This document shows positions 30,977 to 39,597 of a DNA stretch of 64,000 bases, piece by piece (positions within the stretch are counted from its first letter, which is position 1; the number at the start of each line of letters is the position of its first letter). The stretch lies in assembly GCF_900100945.1 (NCBI RefSeq), contig NZ_FNCG01000018.1, positions 62,001 through 126,000 of the forward strand. Direction: 5' to 3'. The notes below the pieces were generated by a model. The model saw only the letters and a program-made list of their open reading frames with translations. It ran no database searches and had not been told where the DNA came from. A program made the position numbers and the translations under genes. This stretch comes from Mucilaginibacter gossypii (GTDB lineage Bacteria; Bacteroidota; Bacteroidia; Sphingobacteriales; Sphingobacteriaceae).

Positions 30977-32752
30977 CTATGCAAACAAATCACTCGCCTT
31001 ATGCTGTTCAATAATCACAGCCCTGTATTTTGATAGCAATGCCGATTTGGATATAAAGCCGATAAAAACGTCATCTTTTACCACCGGTAACTGCCATACG
31101 TCAATGGCATCAAAGGTGTCCATAACGCTGCTGGCCGGTTGATCATAATCAATTATAGCCGGTGGTTCAATCATGATATCGGCTATATTTTCATCCGCGA
31201 TATCTTTATTGAACAAGCGCCGGCGAATGTCGTCTATCAATACAACACCTTCAAGGCTTCCGTCGCCTTTAAGCACCGGGAAAATATTAGCATCGGTTTT
31301 GGCCAGTACCTGGTAAAATTCGCCAACCGGCATTTGTTTATCAACCGGGGTGTATTTGCGGTTAATGATGCTATCAAGCATTATACTGTTAAGCATGCCA
31401 TAATCCTGCCCCGGGTGAATATTATTATGATGAATCAGCTGGCTCCAGTACATATTATGGGGCGATGAGTAACGCGATATGATGTATGACATAGCTGATA
31501 CGATCATGAGCGGGATAAACAGCACATATCCACCGGTAATTTCGGCTATCAAAAATATAGCAGTTAAGGGTGCATGCAATACACCGGCCAGGGCCCCCGC
31601 CATACCCACCGCAATAAAATTAACCGTATTTAAATGTATCAGCCCGGTTTGATTAACCCCATAAGCCACAAACAAGCCCAGGAAAGCGCCGGTAAATACC
31701 GTAGGTGCAAATGTACCGCCATTGCCACCGGCACCAATGGTAATACCCGCAGCAATGATCTTGGTAAACACGAGTGCCCCTATAAATAACAGCATGATAA
31801 GCGGTTCGGAAAGCCAGTTGGCAAAAAAGCTTTCTTCCTTTAATACATTGATATTACCATTTAAAATTTCGGTGAGATAATGATACCCCTCGCCAAACAA
31901 TTGAGGAAACACAGCAATGATCAACCCTAATATCACACCGCCACCAACTGCCCTCACATATCGGTTTTGTTTTTTAAGGATCCCTCCTTCAAGTTTACCC
32001 CCTACTTTGGATATGTATATCGCTATCCATCCGCTTAATATGCCAAGCAGCACGTAAAATGGCAGGGCGTTCATTGCCCAGCCTTCGGTAACCAGATGGA
32101 ACAATTGCCCCGAGTATAATAATTTGGAAACCACAACTCCTGTAGCGGAGGCTATTAATAAAGGTATAAAGGTGGGAATGGTGATCTCTCCTATTAATAT
32201 CTCTAACGAAAAAAGCACCCCGGCAATAGGGCTGTTAAATACAGCAGCTATGCCCGCCGAACATCCTGCAGCCAACAATACCGTTTTTTCATAGGGTGTA
32301 AGCTTAAAAAACTTACCTACGTTTGAACCGATAGCTGTACCCGTACAAACAATAGGCGCCTCCAACCCTGCCGAGCCACCGAAACCTATGGTTAACGAAC
32401 TGGTTATTAAATGCGAATAAATATTATTGGCTTTGATGTTTGAACGGTTCTTTTTGATATTGATGAGCACCTTACCTATCCCTTTTTCAATCTTATCGCG
32501 ATTGATCAGGTGCTGATACAGCACCGTACCCAAAATGCCTATTGCAGGTAAAAACACATATGCTATATGATAATACAGGTGCGAAGAGATATTCCGGCTT
32601 AACTCTTCCATTAAATGCACTAAAAACTTAAGGGCAACGGCGGCCAGTCCGCCCATAAAACCTACAAACACGCTGCAATAAATTAAAAAGTTACGTTGAC
32701 TATTGCGTTTTAACCGCCAGCGGTTTATTTTGTAGGAAAGCGTTTTTAACAT
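30977..32752 (-). CDS. ClC-family chloride channel or antiporter with CBS domains
   Basis: 591 residues: a ClC membrane domain (about 25-430) and a C-terminal CBS pair (about 450-580, MLDSIINRKYTPVDKQMPVGEF... and ENIADIMIEPPAIIDYDQPASS). Anion-pathway motifs seen are GSAGLEAPIV (GxEGP-like, with the gating-type Glu) and GAGGNGGTFAPT (GxFxP). The usual first motif GSGIP is not visible; the corresponding stretch reads KIEKGIGKVL. The Glu suggests Cl-/H+ exchange or gating. CBS domains probably bind an adenine nucleotide. The protein sits in the inner membrane. No operon partner. Confidence 0.9.
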   Translation of the reverse strand: MLKTLSYKINRWRLKRNSQRNFLIYCSVFVGFMGGLAAVALKFLVHLMEELSRNISSHLYYHIAYVFLPAIGILGTVLYQHLINRDKIEKGIGKVLINIKKNRSNIKANNIYSHLITSSLTIGFGGSAGLEAPIVCTGTAIGSNVGKFFKLTPYEKTVLLAAGCSAGIAAVFNSPIAGVLFSLEILIGEITIPTFIPLLIASATGVVVSKLLYSGQLFHLVTEGWAMNALPFYVLLGILSGWIAIYISKVGGKLEGGILKKQNRYVRAVGGGVILGLIIAVFPQLFGEGYHYLTEILNGNINVLKEESFFANWLSEPLIMLLFIGALVFTKIIAAGITIGAGGNGGTFAPTVFTGAFLGLFVAYGVNQTGLIHLNTVNFIAVGMAGALAGVLHAPLTAIFLIAEITGGYVLFIPLMIVSAMSYIISRYSSPHNMYWSQLIHHNNIHPGQDYGMLNSIMLDSIINRKYTPVDKQMPVGEFYQVLAKTDANIFPVLKGDGSLEGVVLIDDIRRRLFNKDIADENIADIMIEPPAIIDYDQPASSVMDTFDAIDVWQLPVVKDDVFIGFISKSALLSKYRAVIIEQHKASDLFA

Positions 32753-32956
32753 AAGAAGTATATACTACCAATTCTGCTGATGAAGAGTTATGAGCGCGAA
32801 TTGTTTTCAATTAAGCTGATAAAACAGACCAATGACATGTATTAGTCTATTTGTTACAAATTAACACAATTCAGGGCAATTTATATTCATTAAAGTAAAT
32901 AGAGGTTAATTTACAACAACTAATTAATTATTAAACTTGCGCCTATAGCTTATTAT

Positions 32957-33121
32957 ATGTCTTTAAGAAACCAACAGATTGAACACTGGTTTAATCGAAA
33001 ATACGACGTAAAGCCTAAAGCCGGCTTTAGAAAATGGTTAAAAAAGCAGCGGAACCGAAAAATAAGACAATCACCTAAAACCGAAATACCAGACATCAAG
33101 TATGAAGGATGGGAATATTAA
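32957..33121 (+). CDS. small basic protein (54 residues)
   Basis: ATG at 32957, stop TAA at 33119-33121. The protein begins MSLRNQQIEHWFNRKYD and is rich in Arg/Lys in the middle (FRKWLKKQRNRKIRQ), then ends in an acidic-aromatic tail (DIKYEGWEY). No family recognised. It fills a gap of over 500 nt and has protein-like composition with ordered third-position use, but conservation is untested. It could be a small nucleic-acid-binding protein. Confidence 0.4.
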   Translation: MSLRNQQIEHWFNRKYDVKPKAGFRKWLKKQRNRKIRQSPKTEIPDIKYEGWEY

Positions 33122-33294
33122 AAACTCCCTGTTAAAATTCGCCGATTTCAAATTATCTATAATAGTAGTTGCAACCACAGCTATTCCATAATTTTTTAAG
33201 TCTAAAACACATTACAGTTTTGGCACTACAAGTATAATGCTCCTAAGTCCCCGACTTCAGATAGCTGAGGTAAGGAAATTAAGGTTAATAGCAT

Positions 33295-33302
33295 TATATT
33301 TG
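33295..33302 (+). promoter_or_regulatory. -7 promoter element that decides the purM start
   Basis: TATATTTG, ending 3 nt before the ATG at 33306. It lies inside the longest possible reading frame (from 33237), so the in-frame ATG at 33306 is the real start and the transcript is nearly leaderless. Confidence 0.5.
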
Positions 33303-33305
33303 CCC

Positions 33306-34487
33306 ATGATTTCTTCGCAAAGATATGATCAGCGTGGCGTATCAGCCTCCAAAGATGACGTGCACAATGCCATAAAAAATATCGACAAGGGCATTTTCCC
33401 AAAAGCTTTCTGCAAAATAGTACCCGATATCTTAACCAACGATCCTGAGTATTGCAATATTATGCATGCCGATGGTGCCGGTACCAAATCGTCCCTGGCG
33501 TATACCTACTGGAAAGAGACAGGCGATATCTCTGTATGGCGCGGCATAGCCCAGGATGCCATCATCATGAACCTTGATGATTTGCTTTGCGTTGGCGCTA
33601 CTGATAACATCCTGCTGTCATCAACCATCGGCCGCAATAAAGGCCTCATTCCCGGCGAAGTTATCGCCGCAATCATTAATGGCACCGAAGAAATTTTAGC
33701 CGAACTGCGCGGGGCAGGCATAGGCATCTACTCCACCGGCGGCGAAACTGCCGATGTGGGTGACCTGGTACGTACCATCATTGTTGATTCGACGGTTACC
33801 TGCCGTATGAAACGTGAAGATGTGATATCTAACCACCGTATTGAGCCCGGCGATGTAATTGTAGGGCTTGCCTCATACGGCCAGGCTACTTATGAAAAAG
33901 AATACAACGGCGGCATGGGCTCAAACGGCCTTACATCTGCCCGCCATGATGTGTTTAATAAAACCATCGCCGATAAATTCCCCGAAAGCTATGACGCGGC
34001 CATCCCTTACGAGCTGATCTTTTCGGGCAGTAAAAACCTTACCGACGCTATTGACATTGGCAACGGTGAAACCGTAACGGCAGGCAAGCTTGTTTTAAGT
34101 GCGACCCGTACCTACGCGCCAATCATTAAGCAAATACTTGATGGCTACCGCAGCCAGGTTCATGGCATGGTACATTGCAGCGGCGGCGCGCAAACCAAAG
34201 TATTGCATTTTGTAGAAGGTTTGCATATTATAAAAGACAACCTGTTCCCTGTACCACCATTGTTTAAACTCATTCACGAGGAATCAAAAACCAGCTGGCA
34301 GGAAATGTACAAGGTATTTAATATGGGACATCGCATGGAGCTTTACGTGCCTGAAGCTATAGCTGCTGATCTGATCAATATTTCAAAAAGCTTTGGTGTT
34401 GATGCGCAGGTTATTGGCCGTGTAGAAAAGGCAGATACTAAAAAAGTAACCGTGACATCGGAGTTTGGAGTGTTTGAGTACGAGTAA
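33306..34487 (+). CDS. purM: phosphoribosylformylglycinamidine cyclo-ligase
   Basis: 393 residues from MISSQRYDQRGVSASKDDVHNAI. PurM closes the imidazole ring of AIR from FGAM and ATP, the step after PurL. Family blocks: IMHADGAGTKSSLAY, the metal/substrate motif AQDAIIMNLDDLLCVGA, GIYSTGGETADVGDLVRT, PGDVIVGLASYGQA, HCSGGAQTKV and NMGHRMELYVP. It belongs to the longer Bacteroidota form rather than the roughly 345-residue enterobacterial one. An upstream in-frame ATG at 33237 is rejected because a promoter element lies between. The sterol-desaturase-like gene follows after 19 nt and is probably co-transcribed. Confidence 0.93.
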   Translation: MISSQRYDQRGVSASKDDVHNAIKNIDKGIFPKAFCKIVPDILTNDPEYCNIMHADGAGTKSSLAYTYWKETGDISVWRGIAQDAIIMNLDDLLCVGATDNILLSSTIGRNKGLIPGEVIAAIINGTEEILAELRGAGIGIYSTGGETADVGDLVRTIIVDSTVTCRMKREDVISNHRIEPGDVIVGLASYGQATYEKEYNGGMGSNGLTSARHDVFNKTIADKFPESYDAAIPYELIFSGSKNLTDAIDIGNGETVTAGKLVLSATRTYAPIIKQILDGYRSQVHGMVHCSGGAQTKVLHFVEGLHIIKDNLFPVPPLFKLIHEESKTSWQEMYKVFNMGHRMELYVPEAIAADLINISKSFGVDAQVIGRVEKADTKKVTVTSEFGVFEYE

Positions 34488-34506
34488 ATAATAACGACAT
34501 AAATTT

Positions 34507-35196
34507 ATGCTGAGGTTTTTGGCTACTTTGTCCCCATTAAAATTATGGGCGATATTTTTAGCCGAAAACCTTTTTGTTACTACCCTGGCCCTGCTATTCG
34601 GATGGTTGATCTTAAAACTATCCAACAAACCAATAAAATGGGCAAGCCGAAACGAGATTCTGGTATGCATGTTAACCAATGCCATCAACACAGCGATCAC
34701 CTATGCCGGTTATTGGCTTTTTAAGCACAACTATATAACACTCACGTTCCAGTTAAAGTGGTACACCCTTCTTGATTTCTTGCTCTTATTTATGCTGATG
34801 GACCTGGCCATGTTCATTTTCCATTACTTCATCCACCACTCAGTTATTTATAAAGCGATCCACAAATTTCACCATCATTACACCGATCCTATCCCTATCG
34901 ACCTGTTTGTTCTCCATCCTGTTGAAACCATTGGCTTTGGCTCTTTATGGCTTGTAATATTGGCTCTTTATGGTTTCAATTTCTATGCGGTACTGATTTA
35001 CCTTACAGCCAATGTATTTTTCGGTATCATGGGCCATTTAGGTATCGAACCCGTTCCTGCCTCTGTTCGAAAAATGGCTCCTTTTAAATATTTAGGTACA
35101 CCCTCTTTTCACCATCGGCATCACCTGGAAATTGATTTTAATTTCGGCTTTTATACCAACATCTGGGATAGGTTATTTAAAACTTATAAGCCTTAA
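34507..35196 (+). CDS. fatty acid hydroxylase / sterol desaturase superfamily protein
   Basis: 229 residues with about four transmembrane segments. The di-iron histidine boxes are present: HYFIHH (near residues 115-120), HKFHHHYTDP, a lone His near residue 138 (VLHPVET), and HRHHLEIDFNFGFYTNIWDRLF at the C-terminus. This pattern defines membrane di-iron oxygenases that hydroxylate or desaturate lipids. The substrate cannot be read from sequence; carotenoid, fatty-acid or hopanoid-type lipids are options. It starts 19 nt after purM, which has no known link to lipids. Confidence 0.85.
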   Translation: MLRFLATLSPLKLWAIFLAENLFVTTLALLFGWLILKLSNKPIKWASRNEILVCMLTNAINTAITYAGYWLFKHNYITLTFQLKWYTLLDFLLLFMLMDLAMFIFHYFIHHSVIYKAIHKFHHHYTDPIPIDLFVLHPVETIGFGSLWLVILALYGFNFYAVLIYLTANVFFGIMGHLGIEPVPASVRKMAPFKYLGTPSFHHRHHLEIDFNFGFYTNIWDRLFKTYKP

Positions 35197-35224
35197 AACA
35201 ATAAGCTTATAAGCTCACCTTTTA

Positions 35225-35262
35225 TAAAAAAAAAGCCGGAGGCGATGCAAATGCTCCCGGCT
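35225..35262 (-). terminator. terminator of the 136-residue membrane protein
   Basis: Stem AGCCGGAG/CTCCCGGCT with one bulged C (35234-35241 and 35254-35262), followed on the minus strand by nine T residues (35233-35225). Confidence 0.75.
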
Positions 35263-35292
35263 ATAATTGGTTAAATCGAATTTTATCCTTGC

Positions 35293-35703
35293 TTATATGT
35301 TCAACGACACCTCATATGGTATGCGCTTAGAATTATCTTTTTTAACCAGGCAGATGATCCACATAATTATAAAGGGAATCATCGAGACTGCCAAATCCGG
35401 CGCTATTAATAAAAAGATGACCGTATTTGTGCAAACCGTTAACAGAAAACACGCCGGAATAAAGATCAAAAAGACTTTATAATACTTTGATGATCTTATG
35501 AAGGGCAGCGCTAACAATCCAAGGTGAAACAACACTAAAAGTGAGATATTTAGTTGATTCCAAAAGCTATTTCCGGGGTTTAATATATCTTTCAATAACG
35601 TAAATTCAAACGACACAATTGACATAGTAAAGCCTAAGTGTATGGAGAAGCCGATTAAAAAACTAAAGAGGATGAGCACGATGATTTTGATATTTGTTTT
35701 CAT
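35293..35703 (-). CDS. small four-helix membrane protein of unknown function
   Basis: 136 residues with four hydrophobic segments (about 6-27, 50-70, 77-100 and 106-118). There is no enzymatic motif. Its promoter region is distinctive: TATATTTG (-7) at 35735-35728 on the minus strand, and a perfect 46-bp palindrome covering the position of the -33 element. This suggests tight control by a dimeric DNA-binding protein not encoded here. Confidence 0.6.
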   Translation of the reverse strand: MKTNIKIIVLILFSFLIGFSIHLGFTMSIVSFEFTLLKDILNPGNSFWNQLNISLLVLFHLGLLALPFIRSSKYYKVFLIFIPACFLLTVCTNTVIFLLIAPDLAVSMIPFIIMWIICLVKKDNSKRIPYEVSLNI

Positions 35704-35727
35704 AAGTGATAAAATTTAAGTATTATT

Positions 35728-35735
35728 CAAATATA
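35728..35735 (-). promoter_or_regulatory. -7 promoter element of the small membrane protein
   Basis: TATATTTG on the minus strand, 24 nt before the start codon. The expected -33 position falls inside the adjacent 46-bp palindrome. Confidence 0.5.
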
Positions 35736-35751
35736 AAACATAATTCAAAAC

Positions 35752-35797
35752 AAAGTTAATGTATTGGTTAATAATTATTAACCAATACATTAACTTT
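35752..35797. promoter_or_regulatory. perfect 46-bp palindrome, probable operator
   Basis: Two 23-nt arms with no spacer and no mismatch. The left arm starts AAAGTTAATGTATTGG and the centre is AATAATTATT. It lies 49 nt upstream of the membrane-protein start and overlaps where its -33 element should be. There is no T-run, and a separate terminator for the receptor gene is nearby, so it is not a terminator. Confidence 0.7.
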
Positions 35798-35847
35798 CAC
35801 TCACTATGAAATAATATAAATATATAATCAAATTATTTCTAACGAAA

Positions 35848-35876
35848 AAAGCCCCGGTCAAATTGACCGGGGCTTT
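35848..35876 (-). terminator. terminator of the TonB-dependent receptor
   Basis: 11-bp perfect stem GCCCCGGTCAA/TTGACCGGGGC extended by AAA/TTT, with T residues following on the minus strand. It lies about 20 nt past the stop. Confidence 0.9.
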
Positions 35877-35896
35877 AAATCATATGGTAAATTCAA

Positions 35897-38800
35897 TTAG
35901 TTAAAGAGATACCTTAAACCAATTTGAGCTTGCCAGCGTGATACCTGCGAAATACCGTTACCAAAAGTTGATGTAAGCGGGATTTGGTTTTTATCATCAA
36001 AGTAAGGGAACGAGAATGTTGGCTTACCAATGTTAGGATCATTAGGGTTAGCATTGTTAGCGTATAAACCTTTAAATGATAACGGGCTTGTACGGTTAAC
36101 AAATTTAAAGTTACCCCAGTTCCTGTTCAGGAAATTACCAAGGTTAATAATGTTAAACTCAAACTGTAAGGTGTTTTTAACTTTACCGGTTGAAGCATAT
36201 AAATCTTGAGTGAAGTTAAAGTTAACCAGGTGAAAGTATGGCAATACCAAAGCATTACGCTTAGCATATTGACCGCGGTGTTTGCTCAGGTATGGGTCCT
36301 GGTTAATAAACGCGTTCAACTGCTGGTAAGTTTGGTCAACAGTACGAGGGTCATTTAAGTTATCTTTTACCAACACGATATCACTTGCATCTTTAGGGAT
36401 GTACATCAAATCGTTGGTAGTTTGACCGTCACCATTCAAGTCGCCATTATAAGTGTATGAAGCAACACCGTTGTTAGCACTTTCGTAAGTTAAACCAACC
36501 GAAGTAGTAAGGTGTTTGATATAATCCTTACGGAATGATACCGAAGCGATGATACGGTTTGGCTGGTAAAAGTTAGCATATGAAGTAACATCAGCGTTTG
36601 GATCGCCGGATACAACACGGTCTCTCCAGGTTGACTGGGCGATAGAACCACCGTCATTAACCGAGCGTGAATCAGAGTGAGTGTAAGCTATGTTAAAGTA
36701 AAGCTCTTTAAACGTTCTTTGTAACTGGCCGGTAACGCTGTAAGTATAACCTTTGCTGGTGTTTTTCATCAGGATAGCGTCGGTAATATTAGGTACCGCC
36801 GCTGTGTTACCACCCTGGGCAGCAGGGATTGAAGGATAAACAGTAGTACTGCTGTAACGGATCCGGTTATCATTACCCTTTAAAGCCTGACCTGATGTAG
36901 GCAACGCAAGGTTAACAAAATATACCGAGTTGATATCTTTTGAATAGATACCTTCTAAAGTACCGATAATGCCTAATGGCAATTTTTGGTCTAAAGCCAG
37001 GTTTAAACGGAAGTTTGATGGGAATTTGAAATTCCTGTCGGTAACAACCAGGTTATATGAAGTGTTTGCAGCAGCCCCAGTTGGCCTGTTTTTATTAACA
37101 TCCGGGCTGAAAACCAAACGGGGGTCGGTTGGTAATACACCACCGGCACCAGGCACAATGCTGTATGAACCAAACTGTACACCATTGTTGCTGGCCTGGT
37201 TTGATATATATACATAAGGAACCGGACCGGTAAAGATACCTGCACCACCACGAACTTGTGTGCTGGCATCGCCGTTAACATCCCAGTTAAAGCCTACCCT
37301 TGGTGAAATTTGAATATTCGTTTTAGGGAACTGTGAAGTATTGATCTTGTAACCGTCCCTGAAACCCGTTAACGCTGCTGCATTGGTATTATACTGGCTG
37401 TCAGTATTGTAAACCGGTAAATCAAAACGAATACCGTAAGTTAATTTAAAGTTGTCGTTAACTGTCCATTTGTCCTGAGCATAAGCGCCGATGGTATATG
37501 ATTTTACAATAGCAAACGGGAACGAGCCATCAGGCAAAGCTGAATAACGGAAATCGTAGCGGGTTGCGGTTGGCAAGCCTTGTTTAGCCGAAGCGTAAAA
37601 ATCATCTAAGCTTTTAAAACGGTAACCACCATAGTAGTTAGGAGCGAACCCATTTTTAAATTTATTCGACTCATATGATAAGCCAAAGTTAAGCTCGTGT
37701 TTACCCTTGTAAAGGGTTAAGTTATCAGATGCCTGCCAGGTATCGGTATTCAATACGTTGTTGGCAGTAAATGGCTCATAACCAAATGAGGTTAAAGTAG
37801 TACCATTAGGGTTTTGGATATCAACCAATGGGAATGAACCACCGCCCGGAGACTGGCGGAAATCGCGCAGGGCCTGGTAACCTACAGTTAATTTATTGGC
37901 AAGGTTTGAGCTGATACGGGTGTTCAACTCGGCAATACCAATATTGAAGTTGTTGTTGATGGTATAGTAAGATGAAAAGAACGGCAACGAAGTGCTGCTT
38001 GGTGCACGACCACCTGTAGGCGCACCTGAACTGCTTGGAGGCACATCACGGAAAGATTTCAAATAGAAATATTTCAATGACAAGGTATTATTTTTGTCGA
38101 TATTCCAATCCAATTTGGCAGCGATCTTATCTGATTGCGTACGTAACTGGTAGTTTTCAAAAGCGCCAGGATTATAACCATAAGTAGTTTTAAGGAAGGT
38201 AGACAGGGCTGTCAAATCAGCATAAGATGCTTGTGAAATACTACCGCCGGCAGTTTGGCCATCGCGTAAAGCGGTGTAAGAAGTAGCCGGATCTTTGATC
38301 CTTTCCTGCTCGCCTGATACAAAGAAGAATAATTTGTTTTTGATGATCGGGCCACCTAAGCTGATACCACGTTGGTTATAATCAACTGTTGGTTTTTGAA
38401 CATCGGTAGTAAGCGTATGTAAACCTACTAAACCAGCCGAGCGTTTGTAGTAGTAAACGCTACCTTTAAATTCGTTGGTACCCGATTTGGTTACGGTATT
38501 GATACCGGTACCGGCAAAACGGCCCTGGCTAACGTCGAAAGGAGATACAGAAACCTGGATCTGCTCAATCGCGTCTAATGAAATTGGCTGTGAGTTTGCC
38601 TGGCCACCTAAGGTGTTTGATAAACCAAACGAGTTATTGAACAAGGCACCGTCAACAGTTAAGTTGTTACCATTACCGTTACGACCGCCAAATGATGTAC
38701 CATTTGCAGTAGGAGTTAATTTAGTGTAATCATAAATTGACCTGCTGATAGTTGGTAAACGATCGATCTGGGCGCGGTTAATAATCTCCTGAGAACCTGT

Positions 38801-39199
38801 TCTTGAAGTATTAATAACCTTGTTCTGTACACCCGAAACCACAACTTCCTTAAGTTCGGTATTGGTTGGTGCAAGTTTAGCGTTGATCTTAAAGTCCTGA
38901 CCTAATGATAACGTTATGTTATCCTGGCTGAAGGTATTAAAACCAATAAATTTAAAACTGATAGTGTACGGACCACCAACACGGATGTTTGGTAAGTTGT
39001 AACGGCCGTCGGCGCGGCTAACAGTTGAATAATTAGTACCTGTGGGTGTGTGTAACGCGGTAATGGTTACACCAGGGAGTGGTAATCCCTTTTCATCAAC
39101 CACTGTACCAGACATGCTACTTGTAGTAACGTTTTGCGCGAACGCAAAGTTTAGTGTGAGCAGCGAAAAAATGAATAAAAGAAGGTAATGCTTCCTCAT
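35897..39199 (-). CDS. TonB-dependent outer-membrane receptor (Oar-like)
   Basis: 1100 residues. Signal peptide to about residue 21 (ending NFAFAQ), then a carboxypeptidase-regulatory-like beta-sandwich (SGTVVDEKGLPLPGVTITALHTPTGTNYST...), a plug domain (about 120-240, with GRNGNGNNLTVDGALFNN), and a barrel to the C-terminal GLRYLFN. The domain order fits the Oar/SusC-like class, but there is no adjacent SusD partner, which points to the Oar branch. Its substrate is unknown; Oar proteins have been tied to large or peptide ligands. It would be energised by a TonB complex such as the one at 21268. It is a single-gene unit with its own terminator. Confidence 0.9.
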   Translation of the reverse strand: MRKHYLLLFIFSLLTLNFAFAQNVTTSSMSGTVVDEKGLPLPGVTITALHTPTGTNYSTVSRADGRYNLPNIRVGGPYTISFKFIGFNTFSQDNITLSLGQDFKINAKLAPTNTELKEVVVSGVQNKVINTSRTGSQEIINRAQIDRLPTISRSIYDYTKLTPTANGTSFGGRNGNGNNLTVDGALFNNSFGLSNTLGGQANSQPISLDAIEQIQVSVSPFDVSQGRFAGTGINTVTKSGTNEFKGSVYYYKRSAGLVGLHTLTTDVQKPTVDYNQRGISLGGPIIKNKLFFFVSGEQERIKDPATSYTALRDGQTAGGSISQASYADLTALSTFLKTTYGYNPGAFENYQLRTQSDKIAAKLDWNIDKNNTLSLKYFYLKSFRDVPPSSSGAPTGGRAPSSTSLPFFSSYYTINNNFNIGIAELNTRISSNLANKLTVGYQALRDFRQSPGGGSFPLVDIQNPNGTTLTSFGYEPFTANNVLNTDTWQASDNLTLYKGKHELNFGLSYESNKFKNGFAPNYYGGYRFKSLDDFYASAKQGLPTATRYDFRYSALPDGSFPFAIVKSYTIGAYAQDKWTVNDNFKLTYGIRFDLPVYNTDSQYNTNAAALTGFRDGYKINTSQFPKTNIQISPRVGFNWDVNGDASTQVRGGAGIFTGPVPYVYISNQASNNGVQFGSYSIVPGAGGVLPTDPRLVFSPDVNKNRPTGAAANTSYNLVVTDRNFKFPSNFRLNLALDQKLPLGIIGTLEGIYSKDINSVYFVNLALPTSGQALKGNDNRIRYSSTTVYPSIPAAQGGNTAAVPNITDAILMKNTSKGYTYSVTGQLQRTFKELYFNIAYTHSDSRSVNDGGSIAQSTWRDRVVSGDPNADVTSYANFYQPNRIIASVSFRKDYIKHLTTSVGLTYESANNGVASYTYNGDLNGDGQTTNDLMYIPKDASDIVLVKDNLNDPRTVDQTYQQLNAFINQDPYLSKHRGQYAKRNALVLPYFHLVNFNFTQDLYASTGKVKNTLQFEFNIINLGNFLNRNWGNFKFVNRTSPLSFKGLYANNANPNDPNIGKPTFSFPYFDDKNQIPLTSTFGNGISQVSRWQAQIGLRYLFN

Positions 39200-39597
39200 A
39201 AATTGCTTTTTTAATTATACGTTTAATTAATTGGCGCAAAGATAATTAATGAACTAATTACCAATGTTAAGTTAACGTTAACAATTATTATATATTTATC
39301 AACATTTTACATTATAAGTATAAAAACCATAAAACAATCGCCAAAAACAATGAAAATATTACAAATAATATAGTTTAAATCATATCGGAGCTTAACGGTT
39401 ACATTACACCATTTGCTTTTATGACACAGCGCAGATATAAATAACCCAAGGCAGGTAATATATACCGGCAGTACATTTTTTGATTTCAGCCCTTTTCCTT
39501 AGCTTTGGCATTCAAAAAATAGGCGCTGCGGAAAAACCACAAAAATCCGCGCAGCTTATTTACCTTTGAAACGAAATTAAAGTATATCAATAATAAT
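39200..39597. other. divergent promoter region between receptor and lpdA
   Basis: About 400 nt, A+T-rich on the receptor side. It includes the 12-bp palindrome GTTAACGTTAAC at 39271-39282 and, on the lpdA side, a -7 element at 39561. No gene. Confidence 0.45.
39561..39568 (+). promoter_or_regulatory. -7 promoter element of lpdA
   Basis: TACCTTTG, a match to TAnnTTTG, 29 nt before the lpdA start. No clear -33 TTG. Confidence 0.45.

Noticed and set aside
33237..33305. Upstream start for purM
   Set aside because: A -7 element lies between it and the conserved start MISSQRYDQRG at 33306.
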